Shown here: positions 17,896 through 26,234 of the stretch, in pieces
Layout: the number at the start of each line of letters is the position of its first letter
How positions within the stretch are numbered: the first letter of the stretch is position 1
Assembly (NCBI GenBank): GCA_021414065.1
Contig: JAIOPE010000098.1
Coordinates: 42,466-106,465, forward strand
DNA length: 64,000 bases
Direction of reading: 5' to 3'
DNA from: Planctomycetota bacterium
GTDB lineage: Bacteria > Planctomycetota > JAJSAM01 > JAJVHW01
Notes under the pieces: generated by a model
Database searches by the model: none
What the model was told of the DNA's origin: nothing
The model's input: the letters and a program-made list of their open reading frames with translations, nothing else
Translations under genes and position numbers: made by a program

Positions 17896-18801
17896 TCAGA
17901 ACGGGACGTCCTCCACCGGCGTCGAAGAGCCCGCGCCGACGGTCGCCGCGTGGGCCTCGCCCTCGGGGCAGATCGGCCGATAGTCGCACCAGCCGCAGAG
18001 CGGGTTCGGGGTCGGCGCGAACGTGCGGTCGGCCAGGATGCGGTCGCAGTACGCGACGATCTCCGCCTCCTTCTCCTTGATCTGTTCGTCGGTCGGCTCG
18101 AAGAACAGGTCGAGGTCGTCGTTCAGGTAGACGTAGGTGCAGCGCGCGACCTTGCCGCGGAACTTGCGCGTGACGAGCAGCGCGTACGCCGCGAGTTGCA
18201 GGTCGTCCTGGCCCAGCGGCCGCACCGAGCGCCGCGTGGCGTCGTCGGCGGCGGGCGCCTTCACGGGCTCGCCGCCCTTCCAGTCCACGCGCGGCGGCTT
18301 GCCCGTCTTGTAGTCGAGGACCTCGAGCGAACCGTCCGCGCGGCGGTCGATGCGATCGATCTTCCCGCCGAGCGTGATGTGCTCGGTCAGCCAGATCTCG
18401 TGGAACTGCTCGGCTGTGAGCGGTTGCGCGGCGAGGTCGGCCGTCTGCACGTACCGCCAGAGCATGTCGAGGCCCTTCTTGCCCCAGGCGGCCTCGGTCG
18501 CCTTGTCGCCGCCGAATGCCTGCTCGCGGGCCTCTTTCTGCTTCCAGCCGTTGCGTGAGAAGAACGCCCGGCCCGCCCACGCATCGCGAAAGAGCTCGTG
18601 CAGCTTCTCGACCGTGCGTTCCGGCGGCCGCACGCGGGTGACGTCGAAGAAGACCTGCAGCGCATCGTGCGCGGCGTTGCCGAGAAGCATGTGCGGCGAG
18701 GCCTTCGAGTACTTCGCGCGGATCTCACGGTCCTTGCCGAAGAAGTACTTCCGCGGGCAGTGGAGATACGTCTGGATCTGCGTCGGGTAGAAGGTCGCCA
18801 C
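17896..18801 (-). CDS. PD-(D/E)XK nuclease with Fe-S cysteine cluster
   Basis: A stand-alone RecB/Cas4-like nuclease of 301 residues. The catalytic core is GGKIDRID near residue 149, then EVLDYKTGK near 162-170. One cysteine near residue 15 (YLHCPRKYFF) and three near 267-277 (CGWCDYRPIC) form the pattern of an iron-sulfur cluster seen in AddB and Cas4 proteins. YLHCPRKY also marks the first motif of the family. No cas genes, helicase or phage genes are close, so its role (repair or DNA end processing) is unknown. The start is GTG 18801. Confidence 0.85.
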   Translation of the reverse strand: MATFYPTQIQTYLHCPRKYFFGKDREIRAKYSKASPHMLLGNAAHDALQVFFDVTRVRPPERTVEKLHELFRDAWAGRAFFSRNGWKQKEAREQAFGGDKATEAAWGKKGLDMLWRYVQTADLAAQPLTAEQFHEIWLTEHITLGGKIDRIDRRADGSLEVLDYKTGKPPRVDWKGGEPVKAPAADDATRRSVRPLGQDDLQLAAYALLVTRKFRGKVARCTYVYLNDDLDLFFEPTDEQIKEKEAEIVAYCDRILADRTFAPTPNPLCGWCDYRPICPEGEAHAATVGAGSSTPVEDVPF

Positions 18802-18831
18802 GCGGCCATGCTACTCCGGCCCGGACGCGGT

Positions 18832-19071
18832 TAACCCGGACCATTCACGAACGCGCGCGGCGCATCGGCTGGACCCGTTGCGGCGCATGGCGCGAGCGCC
18901 GGAGCGCGGCCCGCCCGCGCGACGACACGGGTCCGGCCGACCAGGGGGCCCGAGGGCAAGGCGGAGGCGAGCCCATCAGCTCCACGGAGCGAGCTATGGG
19001 CTCGACTCCAACGCAGCCCTGGGGTCTCCTGGGCGGATCGGACGCGGGCGTTCATGAATGGTCCGGGTTCA
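18832..19071. repeat. dispersed hairpin element, copy 1
   Basis: A 240-bp noncoding unit is bounded by a 22-bp inverted repeat (18833-18854 and 19048-19069, 21 of 22 pairs). Inside, a nested hairpin pairs CGAGCCCAT (18968-18976) with ATGGGCTCG (18996-19004), extended by GGAG/CTCC after one mismatch. The hairpin is flanked by GCAAGGCGG and CCAACGCAGC, which also flank the different hairpin in copies 2 and 3. The right arm touches the stop codon of the CxxC protein gene. The unit fills the gap to the nuclease gene, and no frame in it looks coding. Confidence 0.7.
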
Positions 19072-19323
19072 TGGAACCGATTCGTACGCGGCGTCGAAGC
19101 GCTTGGCCGTCTTCGCGATGAAGCGCACGATCAGGGCGGCCGCGCCGAGCACGACGATGAGCATGAAGTAGATCGACATGTTCATGCCGAGGCCCTGGTT
19201 GCCGACCTTGTCGAGGTCGTTCTCCCCCACCGACGCCTTGCAGTTCGGACAGGCGAACGCCTCGGTCGCGGCAAGCGACAGCGAAGTGGCGGCGACGAGG
19301 GCGGTCAGGGCGGTGCGACGCAT
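19069..19323 (-). CDS. small membrane protein with periplasmic CxxC
   Basis: An 84-residue protein with a signal-peptide-like start (LTALVAATSLSLAATEAFA), then CPNCKASVGEND and one membrane segment (MSIYFMLIVVLGAAALIVRFI). The CPNC pair directly after the signal could bind copper or another metal, or act in thiol chemistry. It closes the oxidase assembly run, after the DUF420 gene and copy 2 of the hairpin repeat. Its placement suggests a part in oxidase maturation, but no known family was recognised. Confidence 0.7.
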   Translation of the reverse strand: MRRTALTALVAATSLSLAATEAFACPNCKASVGENDLDKVGNQGLGMNMSIYFMLIVVLGAAALIVRFIAKTAKRFDAAYESVP

Positions 19324-19351
19324 GGGCCGAAAGCCTACGCCGGTCAGAGTC

Positions 19352-19587
19352 AGCCCGGAAAATTCACGCGGGCTCGCGTGAGAACGGCGTGCATCGCAGG
19401 AAACACGGGCGTTGCACGCCGATTCGAAGCGCTATCGAGCCACTAAAGACCGTCCTGGGCGAGATCCGCGGAGTCGGCCGCAAGGCGGGACCCGCAGCGT
19501 CGGCTTCGTCAAGCCACGCAAGGGTCCCAACGCAGCGGACGGCCCGCGGGCTCGCCCAGGCGCGAGCTCTCGTGGATTTTCCGGGCT
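19352..19587. repeat. dispersed hairpin element, copy 2
   Basis: Terminal inverted arms lie at 19352-19368 and 19571-19587 (16 of 17 pairs). The right arm includes part of the TAG stop of the DUF420 gene. Inside, CCTGGGCGAG (19454-19463) pairs with CTCGCCCAGG (19551-19560). Further in, GGGACCC (19487-19493) pairs with GGGTCCC (19522-19528) around a GGCTT/AAGCC hairpin. Copy 3 at 40.5-40.7 kb aligns with it along most of its length in the opposite orientation. A frame runs through both copies, but the conservation follows the stems rather than codons. Confidence 0.8.
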
Positions 19588-20014
19588 AGGGCCGCAAGGG
19601 ATAGAGCATGAGGTAGACCACGACTCCAGTGAACGACACGTAGAGCCAGATGGGGAGCGTCCACTGCGCGAGCCGCCTATGCTGCGGCAGCCGGCCCGTC
19701 AGCGCGAGACGGAGCGCCCACGGCACGAGCACCGCCGTGACGACCGCTAGGAGCGTGTGGGTGCCGAGTATCCACAGGTAGAGCGTCCGCAGCGCGCCGT
19801 ACTCCGGGTACTTCGTCGACCCGGTGAGCGCGTGGAACACCAGGTAGCTCAGCAGGAACGCCGACGACGTTCCGACGGCTGTGAGCATCGCGCGCTTGTG
19901 GCCCGCGACGTCGCCGCGGCGGATGCGGCGCCAGCCGACGACGAGGAGCACGGTCGATGACGCATTCAGGCAGGCGTTCATCGCGGGCCACCAGAGGACG
20001 TCGTCGGACGTCAC
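19586..20014 (-). CDS. DUF420 family membrane protein (oxidase assembly, CtaM-like)
   Basis: The 142-residue product has four membrane segments with the DUF420 pattern: AMNACLNASSTVLLVVGWRRI, HKRAMLTAVGTSSAFLLSYLVFH, the HTLLA segment, and ...YVSFTGVVVYLMLY at the end. Members of this family (CtaM in Firmicutes) are needed for haem-copper oxidase activity. GTG 20014 overlaps the SCO stop by 4 nt (GTGA). The stop codon lies inside the arm of a hairpin repeat. Confidence 0.85.
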   Translation of the reverse strand: MTSDDVLWWPAMNACLNASSTVLLVVGWRRIRRGDVAGHKRAMLTAVGTSSAFLLSYLVFHALTGSTKYPEYGALRTLYLWILGTHTLLAVVTAVLVPWALRLALTGRLPQHRRLAQWTLPIWLYVSFTGVVVYLMLYPLRP

Positions 20015-20712
20015 TTCTGCACGCGCTCCGTGCGGAGCTTCGCAACGTCGGCGAGAAGCACCGGCATCCAGTTCTCGTGCTCGAGCGGCGAGTATCGCCC
20101 GCGCACGTTGCCGTCGGGGTCGATCAGCATGAACAGGTTGCTGTGGAGGATCAGGTCGTCGGCCACGGGCACCTTCACGCTGTCCTTCATCAGCTTGCGC
20201 ACGTTCGCGTCGCTGAGGAGCAGATAGAGCCAGCGCGAGCGGTCGGCGTGGAACGCGTCGGCCCAGCCGCGGAGGAGTTCCGGCGTGTCGCGCGCCGGGT
20301 CCACGGAGACGGAGACGAACCGCACGTCGTCGGCGCCCTTCGTCGCATCCTGGAGTTGCGCCATCGCCTTCTGGAGCCGCGGGCAAGTGCCCGCGCAGCT
20401 CGAGAAGACGAAGTCCACGACGAGGAAGCGCCCGGTCAACTCCCCTGTGCGCAGCTCGATCCCGGAGCGCTCCACGGCGGGCAGGTCGGGCCAGTGGCCG
20501 ATCGCAGCGGAGAACAGGCCGGAGGTCGGCGCGGGCGGCGGGCCCGTCTCGTCGGTGAGGTCGGCGTCGGGCGCGGTCGGGTCCGGCGCCGGGCTCGCCT
20601 GCCGCACGAACAGCGCCGCGCCGACCACGCCGGTGACCACGGCCACGACGACGGCCCACACGAGCGCGCGCGTGATGTCGAACCCGGCTGGCCGCTGCGC
20701 TGGTTCCGACAC
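20011..20712 (-). CDS. SCO1/SenC-type copper chaperone
   Basis: A 233-residue membrane-anchored protein (TM AVVVAVVTGVVGAALFV near residue 20) with a thioredoxin-like domain. The copper-binding motif reads CAGTCP near residue 105, and the distant ligand His lies in ILHSNLFMLIDPDG. SCO proteins load copper into the CuA site of cytochrome oxidase subunit II. The GTG start lies 1 nt from the permease stop, and the end overlaps the DUF420 gene. Its place after ctaABCD genes fits the role. Confidence 0.92.
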   Translation of the reverse strand: MSEPAQRPAGFDITRALVWAVVVAVVTGVVGAALFVRQASPAPDPTAPDADLTDETGPPPAPTSGLFSAAIGHWPDLPAVERSGIELRTGELTGRFLVVDFVFSSCAGTCPRLQKAMAQLQDATKGADDVRFVSVSVDPARDTPELLRGWADAFHADRSRWLYLLLSDANVRKLMKDSVKVPVADDLILHSNLFMLIDPDGNVRGRYSPLEHENWMPVLLADVAKLRTERVQK

Positions 20713-20713
20713 G

Positions 20714-21493
20714 TCAGTCCTTCCTTCCGGGGCGCCCCACGATGAACTGCGCGATGACGAACATCAGCCCCGCGAACCCGGCCGAGACGGCGAGCGCCGT
20801 GACGGGGTCCGGAAGTCCTGCGCGTTCCGCCTCGCCGGTTCCGAGCGCGTGGTGCAACAAGGCCACGCCGTAGGAAAGCGGGTTCGCCCGCATGACGACA
20901 ACCAACCAGCCGGCGGCGCCGGTGAACGGAAAGAACGCGCCCGAGAGCAGCCACATCGGCATGAGGAAGAGCATCATCACCGCGTGGAACCCCTGGACCG
21001 ACTCCATGGGCCACGCGATGGCGATGCCGAGCGCGGTGAGCGACGCCGCCATGAGCACGAGCACTCCCGCCGCGGCGAGCACGGACCCCACCGAGAGCGA
21101 GATCCCGGCGATCGGCGCGAGTGCGAGGAACAGCAACCCCTGGAACACGGCGATCGCCACGCCGCCGCCGATCTTCCCGAGGACGATTCCGCTGCGCGTC
21201 ACAGGCGCGGCGAGGACCGATTGGAGGAACCCTGCGTTGCGATCCTCGATGATCGAGAACGTCGAGAAGATCGCGGTGAAGAGCACCACGAGCGCCACGG
21301 TGCCCGGGAACATGTACTTCAGGTAGTCGCCTTCACCGCCTCCCACCTGGAACCCGCGGTGGAACCCCGCGCCGAAGAGCGCCCAGAAGAGCGCCGGTTG
21401 AAGCAGCGCTCCGACGACGCGGTTGCGCTGCCGGAGGAACCGAACGACCTCGCGTTGCGCAAGCGACCACGCCGGGAGCAGCGTCCGCGTCAT
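20714..21493 (-). CDS. ABC-2 type transporter permease
   Basis: A 259-residue membrane protein with six hydrophobic segments. The family pattern FLRQRNRVVGALLQPALFWALFGAGF and later MPMWLLSGAFFPFTG are clear. The ATG at 21493 has GGAG 5 nt upstream; a GTG at 21499 overlapping the ATPase stop (GTGA), with GGAGG 5 nt upstream, is equally possible. It pairs with the ATPase directly upstream. Its substrate is unknown; the placement between ctaB and SCO suggests a link to oxidase assembly or copper handling. Confidence 0.88.
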   Translation of the reverse strand: MTRTLLPAWSLAQREVVRFLRQRNRVVGALLQPALFWALFGAGFHRGFQVGGGEGDYLKYMFPGTVALVVLFTAIFSTFSIIEDRNAGFLQSVLAAPVTRSGIVLGKIGGGVAIAVFQGLLFLALAPIAGISLSVGSVLAAAGVLVLMAASLTALGIAIAWPMESVQGFHAVMMLFLMPMWLLSGAFFPFTGAAGWLVVVMRANPLSYGVALLHHALGTGEAERAGLPDPVTALAVSAGFAGLMFVIAQFIVGRPGRKD

Positions 21494-21495
21494 GG

Positions 21496-22428
21496 TCACT
21501 CCAGCCTCCGGCCGGTGGCCTTCAGGAAGACGTCTTCCAGGGTCGGCTTGCCGATCGTGACGGACGCCAGGTCGCGACTGAAGCCGCGGAGAAGATCGTG
21601 GCCGAGCGACGCGCCGTCTTTCGTCTCGATGTGGAGCCCCCCGCCGATCGCCCGGACCTGCACGCGGAAGCAGTCCTCGATGGCTTTGCGAACCGGCTCG
21701 AGACGGGCGGCGGCCCGAGGCACCGCGGTGACGACCTCGCCGCCGATCGACGCGCGCAGCTCCTCCGGCGTACCCTCCGCGACGATGCGCCCGCGGTCGA
21801 GGATCGCGATGCGATCGCAGCGCTCGGCCTCCTCGAGCAGGTGTGTGGTGACGAGGCACGTGACGCCGCGGTCGCGCAACGCAGCGAGGTGGTCCCAGAG
21901 ATCGCGACGCGCGTTCGGGTCGAGGCCGGTCGTCGGCTCGTCGAGGAGGAGCATGCCCGGCTCGTGGAGCAGGCCCTTCGCCAGTTCGACGCGCCGCTTC
22001 ATGCCGCCCGAGAGCGTGCCCACGATGTCCTTCCGGCGGTCGGTGAGCTGGACAAGTTCCAGGCACTCGCAGATGCGGGTCTCCAGCGGCGTGCCGCGCA
22101 GCCCGTACAGGTGACCCTGGTGCGCGAGGTTCTCGCCGACCGTCAGGAACCGGTCCAGGCTGGGCGCCTGGAACACCACACCGATCCTCGCGCGGACCTG
22201 CGCCGCCGACGCCGGCAGTTCGTATCCGAGCACCGAGACGCGTCCGGACGTGAACGGCAGGGTGGTGGCGAGGATCTGGAACAACGTGGTCTTGCCGCCG
22301 CCGTTCGGCCCGAGGAGGCCGAAGAGTTCGCCGCGGCGGATCGTCAGCGAGACGCCGCCGAGCGCGGTGCGGCCGTCGAACGCGCGGCACAGATCGGTCG
22401 TGGAGACGGCGGGCGTGTCGTCGCTCAT
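21496..22428 (-). CDS. ABC transporter ATP-binding protein
   Basis: A 310-residue ABC-2 type ATPase with Walker A GPNGGGKTT near residue 45, signature LSGGMKRR, Walker B LLLDEPTTGLDP and a His switch (TTHLLEEAE). The C-terminal extension after residue 230 is typical of exporters of this class. Its ATG overlaps the ctaB stop (ATGA) and its stop overlaps the permease start, so the four genes around it are coupled in translation. Confidence 0.92.
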   Translation of the reverse strand: MSDDTPAVSTTDLCRAFDGRTALGGVSLTIRRGELFGLLGPNGGGKTTLFQILATTLPFTSGRVSVLGYELPASAAQVRARIGVVFQAPSLDRFLTVGENLAHQGHLYGLRGTPLETRICECLELVQLTDRRKDIVGTLSGGMKRRVELAKGLLHEPGMLLLDEPTTGLDPNARRDLWDHLAALRDRGVTCLVTTHLLEEAERCDRIAILDRGRIVAEGTPEELRASIGGEVVTAVPRAAARLEPVRKAIEDCFRVQVRAIGGGLHIETKDGASLGHDLLRGFSRDLASVTIGKPTLEDVFLKATGRRLE

Positions 22429-23360
22429 GCGCGGTCCCACGCGAACGCGAGAAGGACAATCGGCAGGTGGACGAGCGACGCGCGCAGGAGGAGGCGCGCG
22501 GAGGCGTCGGTCCGCCGCTGCGCGAACCGGACGGCGGTCCACGCGAATCCGACCCCGGCGACGAGCGCAACCAGTGTGTACGTGCGGCCTGCGAGGCCGA
22601 TCGGCGAAGCGGTCATCGTGACGACGAGCACGAGCAGTGCGTGAATCACGGCCTGCCGCGCCGTGGCGTCTTCGCCGCCCTCGACCACGGGCAGCATCGC
22701 GAAACCGCCGCGGCGGTAGTCCTCGCGGTAGATCCAGGCGATCGAGAGGAAGTGCGGGAGTTGCCAGGCAACGAGCAGGGCGAACAGAAACCACGCCTCG
22801 CGCGGCAGCGCGTCCACCGCGGCCGCCACTCCCATCACGGGCGGGAGCGCGCCCGGGATGGTGCCCACGAGGGTATTCAGAGTCGTTCGCGTCTTGAGCG
22901 GTGTGTAGAGGAACACGTACGTGACGAGGCAGATCGCGGCGAGCCCGGCGGTGAGCTGATTCGCGGCCTGGTAGAGCGTGAAGAGTCCGGCGACGGAGAG
23001 GATCGAACCGAGCGCGAGAGCGTCGACGGCCGGTACGCGGCCCGCGGGCAGCGGACGATCCGACGTCCGGTTCATGCGGGCATCGCGGTCGCGTTCGAAC
23101 CACTGGTTCAGGACCGACGATCCCGACGCGACGAACGCCGCGCCCGCCAACACGACGAGCAACCGAAGCGAGATCCACGGCCCGCCGGCTGCTTTCCATC
23201 CGGCGCCCACGGCGAAGATCGTGAGCGCGTTGAGACGGGGCTTCGTCATCGCGACGAAGTCGGCAAGGCCGGCCGCAACGCCGCCGGAGGCGGCGTCCGA
23301 GCGGCGGGGAACGCGAGCGTTCTCGACGCCGCTGCCCGGATCGGCCGCCACCGGGTTCAC
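22425..23360 (-). CDS. ctaB: protohaem IX farnesyltransferase (haem O synthase)
   Basis: UbiA-family prenyltransferase of 311 residues that makes haem O from haem B and farnesyl diphosphate. Motifs: MTKPRLNALTIF, the first Asp-rich motif NQWFERDRDARMNRT, PLPAGRV, and the second motif SIAWIYREDYRRGGFAMLP. About nine membrane segments. GTG 23360 overlaps the ctaA stop by 4 nt. It acts just before CtaA in haem A synthesis for the oxidase encoded upstream. Confidence 0.95.
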   Translation of the reverse strand: MNPVAADPGSGVENARVPRRSDAASGGVAAGLADFVAMTKPRLNALTIFAVGAGWKAAGGPWISLRLLVVLAGAAFVASGSSVLNQWFERDRDARMNRTSDRPLPAGRVPAVDALALGSILSVAGLFTLYQAANQLTAGLAAICLVTYVFLYTPLKTRTTLNTLVGTIPGALPPVMGVAAAVDALPREAWFLFALLVAWQLPHFLSIAWIYREDYRRGGFAMLPVVEGGEDATARQAVIHALLVLVVTMTASPIGLAGRTYTLVALVAGVGFAWTAVRFAQRRTDASARLLLRASLVHLPIVLLAFAWDRA

Positions 23361-24325
23361 TGTGTCTCGACCGCGTGCAACCGCTTCGCTTCGGCCACGC
23401 GCTCGTCCGTCGGCACGCCCCACAGCCGCACCGAGCGCAGGATCACGGAGACGACGACGCCCATCATCAGCGCGCTGATCCCGACGTGCGCATTCAGCGT
23501 GATCACCTGGGAAAGCCCGCGCTTCGTCGCGTCGGGCTCTTCCGACGTCACGATGTACGACCCGATTCCGATCGCCAACTGAAGTGCCGTGAGGAACCCG
23601 AGCGCGGCAGTCGGACCGCGGAACAACTCGACGTCGCGCGGCAGGTCCGACGAGGCGATGAGCACGAGTCGCGCGGCGAGGATCATGGGGATGAGCGCGA
23701 ACACGGCGTGCACCTCGCGCGGGAGCAGATCGTGGCGCCCGACCGCTCCGAGCACGAGTTGGATCACCATGAACAGAAGGGCGAGTCCCGATCCACGCAG
23801 CATCGCGAGGCCCGCGTCGTCGAGCGGACGGACCTTCGTCTCTCGCCACCAGTCCGAGGTGAACGCCGCGGCCGAGACTGCGAGCAGGAAGAAGAGCTGA
23901 CCGAGCGTCGCGTGGACGACCTTGAACAGCGGGAGCCAGGAACTCTGCTCGTTCTCGGCGCCGATCAGCACACGGACTCCGCCGAGCGCGGCCTGCACGA
24001 CCACGATGATGAACGTGGCCCACGCAACGCGGCGCAGCCCGCCGTCGTGAGTGCGTCGCGCAACGACGACGAGGGCGATCGCGCACGCGACGAGCAACCC
24101 CGCCACGAACCGGTGCGACATCTCGATGATGACGTCAACGGCGCTCGTGAACCAGCCGAAGGGCCAGGTCGGGATGGCGTCGCCCGAACGCGTGGTGGTC
24201 ACGTTCGCGCCGGCGACGATCACGACCAGCGTGGTGACGACGACCGCGAGCGTGAGCCGCCGGGCGAGCCGGTCGCCGCCCGGGGGAGACGGAGCCGCGC
24301 CTGGCGGCGGGTTGTCGTGGGACAT
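23357..24325 (-). CDS. ctaA: haem A synthase (COX15/CtaA)
   Basis: A 322-residue membrane protein with eight hydrophobic segments. Conserved histidines lie in EMSHRFVAG near residue 70, in VVHATLGQLFF, and in ITLNAHVGISALMM in the second half. The TTTRSGDAIPTWPFG motif is typical of the family. CtaA oxidises haem O to haem A. It ends in a 4-nt overlap with ctaB and follows ctaD by about 50 bp. Confidence 0.94.
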   Translation of the reverse strand: MSHDNPPPGAAPSPPGGDRLARRLTLAVVVTTLVVIVAGANVTTTRSGDAIPTWPFGWFTSAVDVIIEMSHRFVAGLLVACAIALVVVARRTHDGGLRRVAWATFIIVVVQAALGGVRVLIGAENEQSSWLPLFKVVHATLGQLFFLLAVSAAAFTSDWWRETKVRPLDDAGLAMLRGSGLALLFMVIQLVLGAVGRHDLLPREVHAVFALIPMILAARLVLIASSDLPRDVELFRGPTAALGFLTALQLAIGIGSYIVTSEEPDATKRGLSQVITLNAHVGISALMMGVVVSVILRSVRLWGVPTDERVAEAKRLHAVETQ

Positions 24326-24376
24326 CTTGGGTCCGGCCTCCGGGCCGGTGAGCGCGTCGCCGCGCCCTGGGGGTGG

Positions 24377-26230
24377 CTAGTGCCCTGCGGGAGCGCCGGC
24401 GGGCTTCGCCAGATCGCGGTTCTGCGGCAGCCAGTCCTCGGCGACCTCCGGCGAGCTGTACTCGTAGGGGCCTCGATAGACCGTCGGGATCACCGGACCG
24501 AAGTTGCCGTGGGGCGGCGGCGACGGTGCGGCGGTCCACTCAAGCGAATTGCAGTTCCACGGATTCTGCGTGGCCTTCTCACCCTTGAACATGCTCCAGA
24601 CCACGTTGAAGACGAAGAGCAGTTGGGTGAAGCCGAGCACGATGGCCGAGATCGTCATGATCCGGTTCTCGGGGAGCATCGACTCGATGTACGGGTAGTA
24701 CGAATACGGATCCTGCGTGCGCCTGTGCATTCCGCCGAGTCCCACTAGGTGCATGACGAAGAACGTGCCGTTGAACGCGAGGAACGTGATCGCGAAGTGC
24801 AGGTAGCCGAGCTTGTAGTTCATGTGGCGCCCGAACATCTTCGGGAACCAGAAGTAGATCCCGGCGAAGGCCGCGAACAGGCTGCCGCCGAACAGCACGT
24901 AGTGGATGTGCGCCACGATGAAGTAGGTGTCGTGGATGTGCATGTCCACGGGAGTCGCCGCCATGAAGATGCCGGAGAGCCCGCCGATCACGAACATGGA
25001 GACGAACCCGAGCGCATAGCACATCGGAACCGTGAACTGGATGGACCCGCGCCAGAGCGTCGCCAGCCAGTTGAACGTCTTGATGGCGGACGGCAGCGCG
25101 ATCATCATCGTCGAGAGCATGAACGTCATGCCGAGCATGGGGTTCATGCCGGCCTGGAACATGTGGTGGCCCCAGACGATGAAGCCGAGTCCGGCGATGC
25201 CGCCGATCGAGTAGACCATCGGGCGGTACCCGAAGATCGGCTTCCGCGAGAACGTCGCGAGGATGTCCGACACCATGCCCATGCCGGGCAGGATCATGAT
25301 GTAGACCGCGGGGTGCGAGTAGAACCAGAACAGGTGCTGGTAGAGGATCACCGCGCCGCCGCCCGACGCCATCTGGTAGGGGTTCAGGTCGGGGTCCGTG
25401 CCCTGCACGAGGCCCTTCGGGATGAAGAAGCTCGAGCCGAACACGCGGTCCATGGTGAGCATGATCTGCGCCGAGCCGATGACGGGCGTCGCGAGCAGAC
25501 CGAGGATCGACGTGATGAAGATCGCCCACACCGTCATGGGCATTCTGAAGAACTTCATGCCCGGCGCGCGCATCGTCACGATCGTCGTGATGTAGTTCAC
25601 GGCGCCCATGATCGAGGAAGCGCCCGCGAGGAAGACGCCGAGCGACCAGAGCGTCTGGCCCTGGCCCGCGAGATAGGAGAGCGGCGGATACGCCGTCCAT
25701 CCCGATGCCGGCGCGCCGGACGCCCCGCCGATGAACATCGACGCCGTCAGCAGCAGGAACGCCGGCCACATGAACCAGTACGAGAGCGCATTCAGGAACG
25801 GGAACGCCATGTCGCGCGCGCCGATCATCAGCGGCGTGAGGTAGTTGCCGAAGGCGCCCACCAGCATCGGGATGATGACGCCGAAGATCATGATCGAGGC
25901 GTGCATGGTGAACGCCATGTTGTAGACGTCGCCGTTCACGGTGCGCGTGCCCCAGAGGGCCTCGACCAAACTGCCGAGCGGGCCGGAGATCGGCTCGTTC
26001 GGGAAGCCGAGCTGCCAGCGGACGATGAGCGCGAGCCCGCCGCCGACGAACAGCCAGACCAGCGAGGTGATCAGGAACTGCTTCCCGATCATCTTGTGGT
26101 CGTGCGACCAGATGTACTTCCGGAAGAAGCCCGGCTCGTGATGCTCGTCGTGACCGGCGTGGTCGTGACCGTGAGCCGCATGCGGCTCCGCGCCGCCGGC
26201 GTGTGCGCCGGGGCTGGCAGGTGCGTTCAT
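24377..26230 (-). CDS. ctaD: cytochrome c oxidase subunit I
   Basis: A 617-residue haem-copper oxidase core with twelve membrane segments. The haem a ligand lies in FTMHASIMIFG. The CuB/Tyr motif is FWFYSHPAVYIMILPG. HHMFQAGMNP stands where the common family form is HHMFTSG, and HIHYVLFGGS and the PRR-like region follow. A His-rich N-terminal tail (GAHAGGAEPHAAHGHDHAGHDEHH) is unusual and could bind metal. It is too short to be fused to subunit III. It starts 4 bp after ctaC. Confidence 0.96.
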   Translation of the reverse strand: MNAPASPGAHAGGAEPHAAHGHDHAGHDEHHEPGFFRKYIWSHDHKMIGKQFLITSLVWLFVGGGLALIVRWQLGFPNEPISGPLGSLVEALWGTRTVNGDVYNMAFTMHASIMIFGVIIPMLVGAFGNYLTPLMIGARDMAFPFLNALSYWFMWPAFLLLTASMFIGGASGAPASGWTAYPPLSYLAGQGQTLWSLGVFLAGASSIMGAVNYITTIVTMRAPGMKFFRMPMTVWAIFITSILGLLATPVIGSAQIMLTMDRVFGSSFFIPKGLVQGTDPDLNPYQMASGGGAVILYQHLFWFYSHPAVYIMILPGMGMVSDILATFSRKPIFGYRPMVYSIGGIAGLGFIVWGHHMFQAGMNPMLGMTFMLSTMMIALPSAIKTFNWLATLWRGSIQFTVPMCYALGFVSMFVIGGLSGIFMAATPVDMHIHDTYFIVAHIHYVLFGGSLFAAFAGIYFWFPKMFGRHMNYKLGYLHFAITFLAFNGTFFVMHLVGLGGMHRRTQDPYSYYPYIESMLPENRIMTISAIVLGFTQLLFVFNVVWSMFKGEKATQNPWNCNSLEWTAAPSPPPHGNFGPVIPTVYRGPYEYSSPEVAEDWLPQNRDLAKPAGAPAGH

Positions 26231-26234
26231 CGTG

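Noticed and set aside
19389..19589. Short frame through hairpin copy 2, conserved in copy 3
   Set aside because: The shared peptide arises from conserved stem sequence. Differences follow base pairing rather than codons, and there is no ribosome-binding site.
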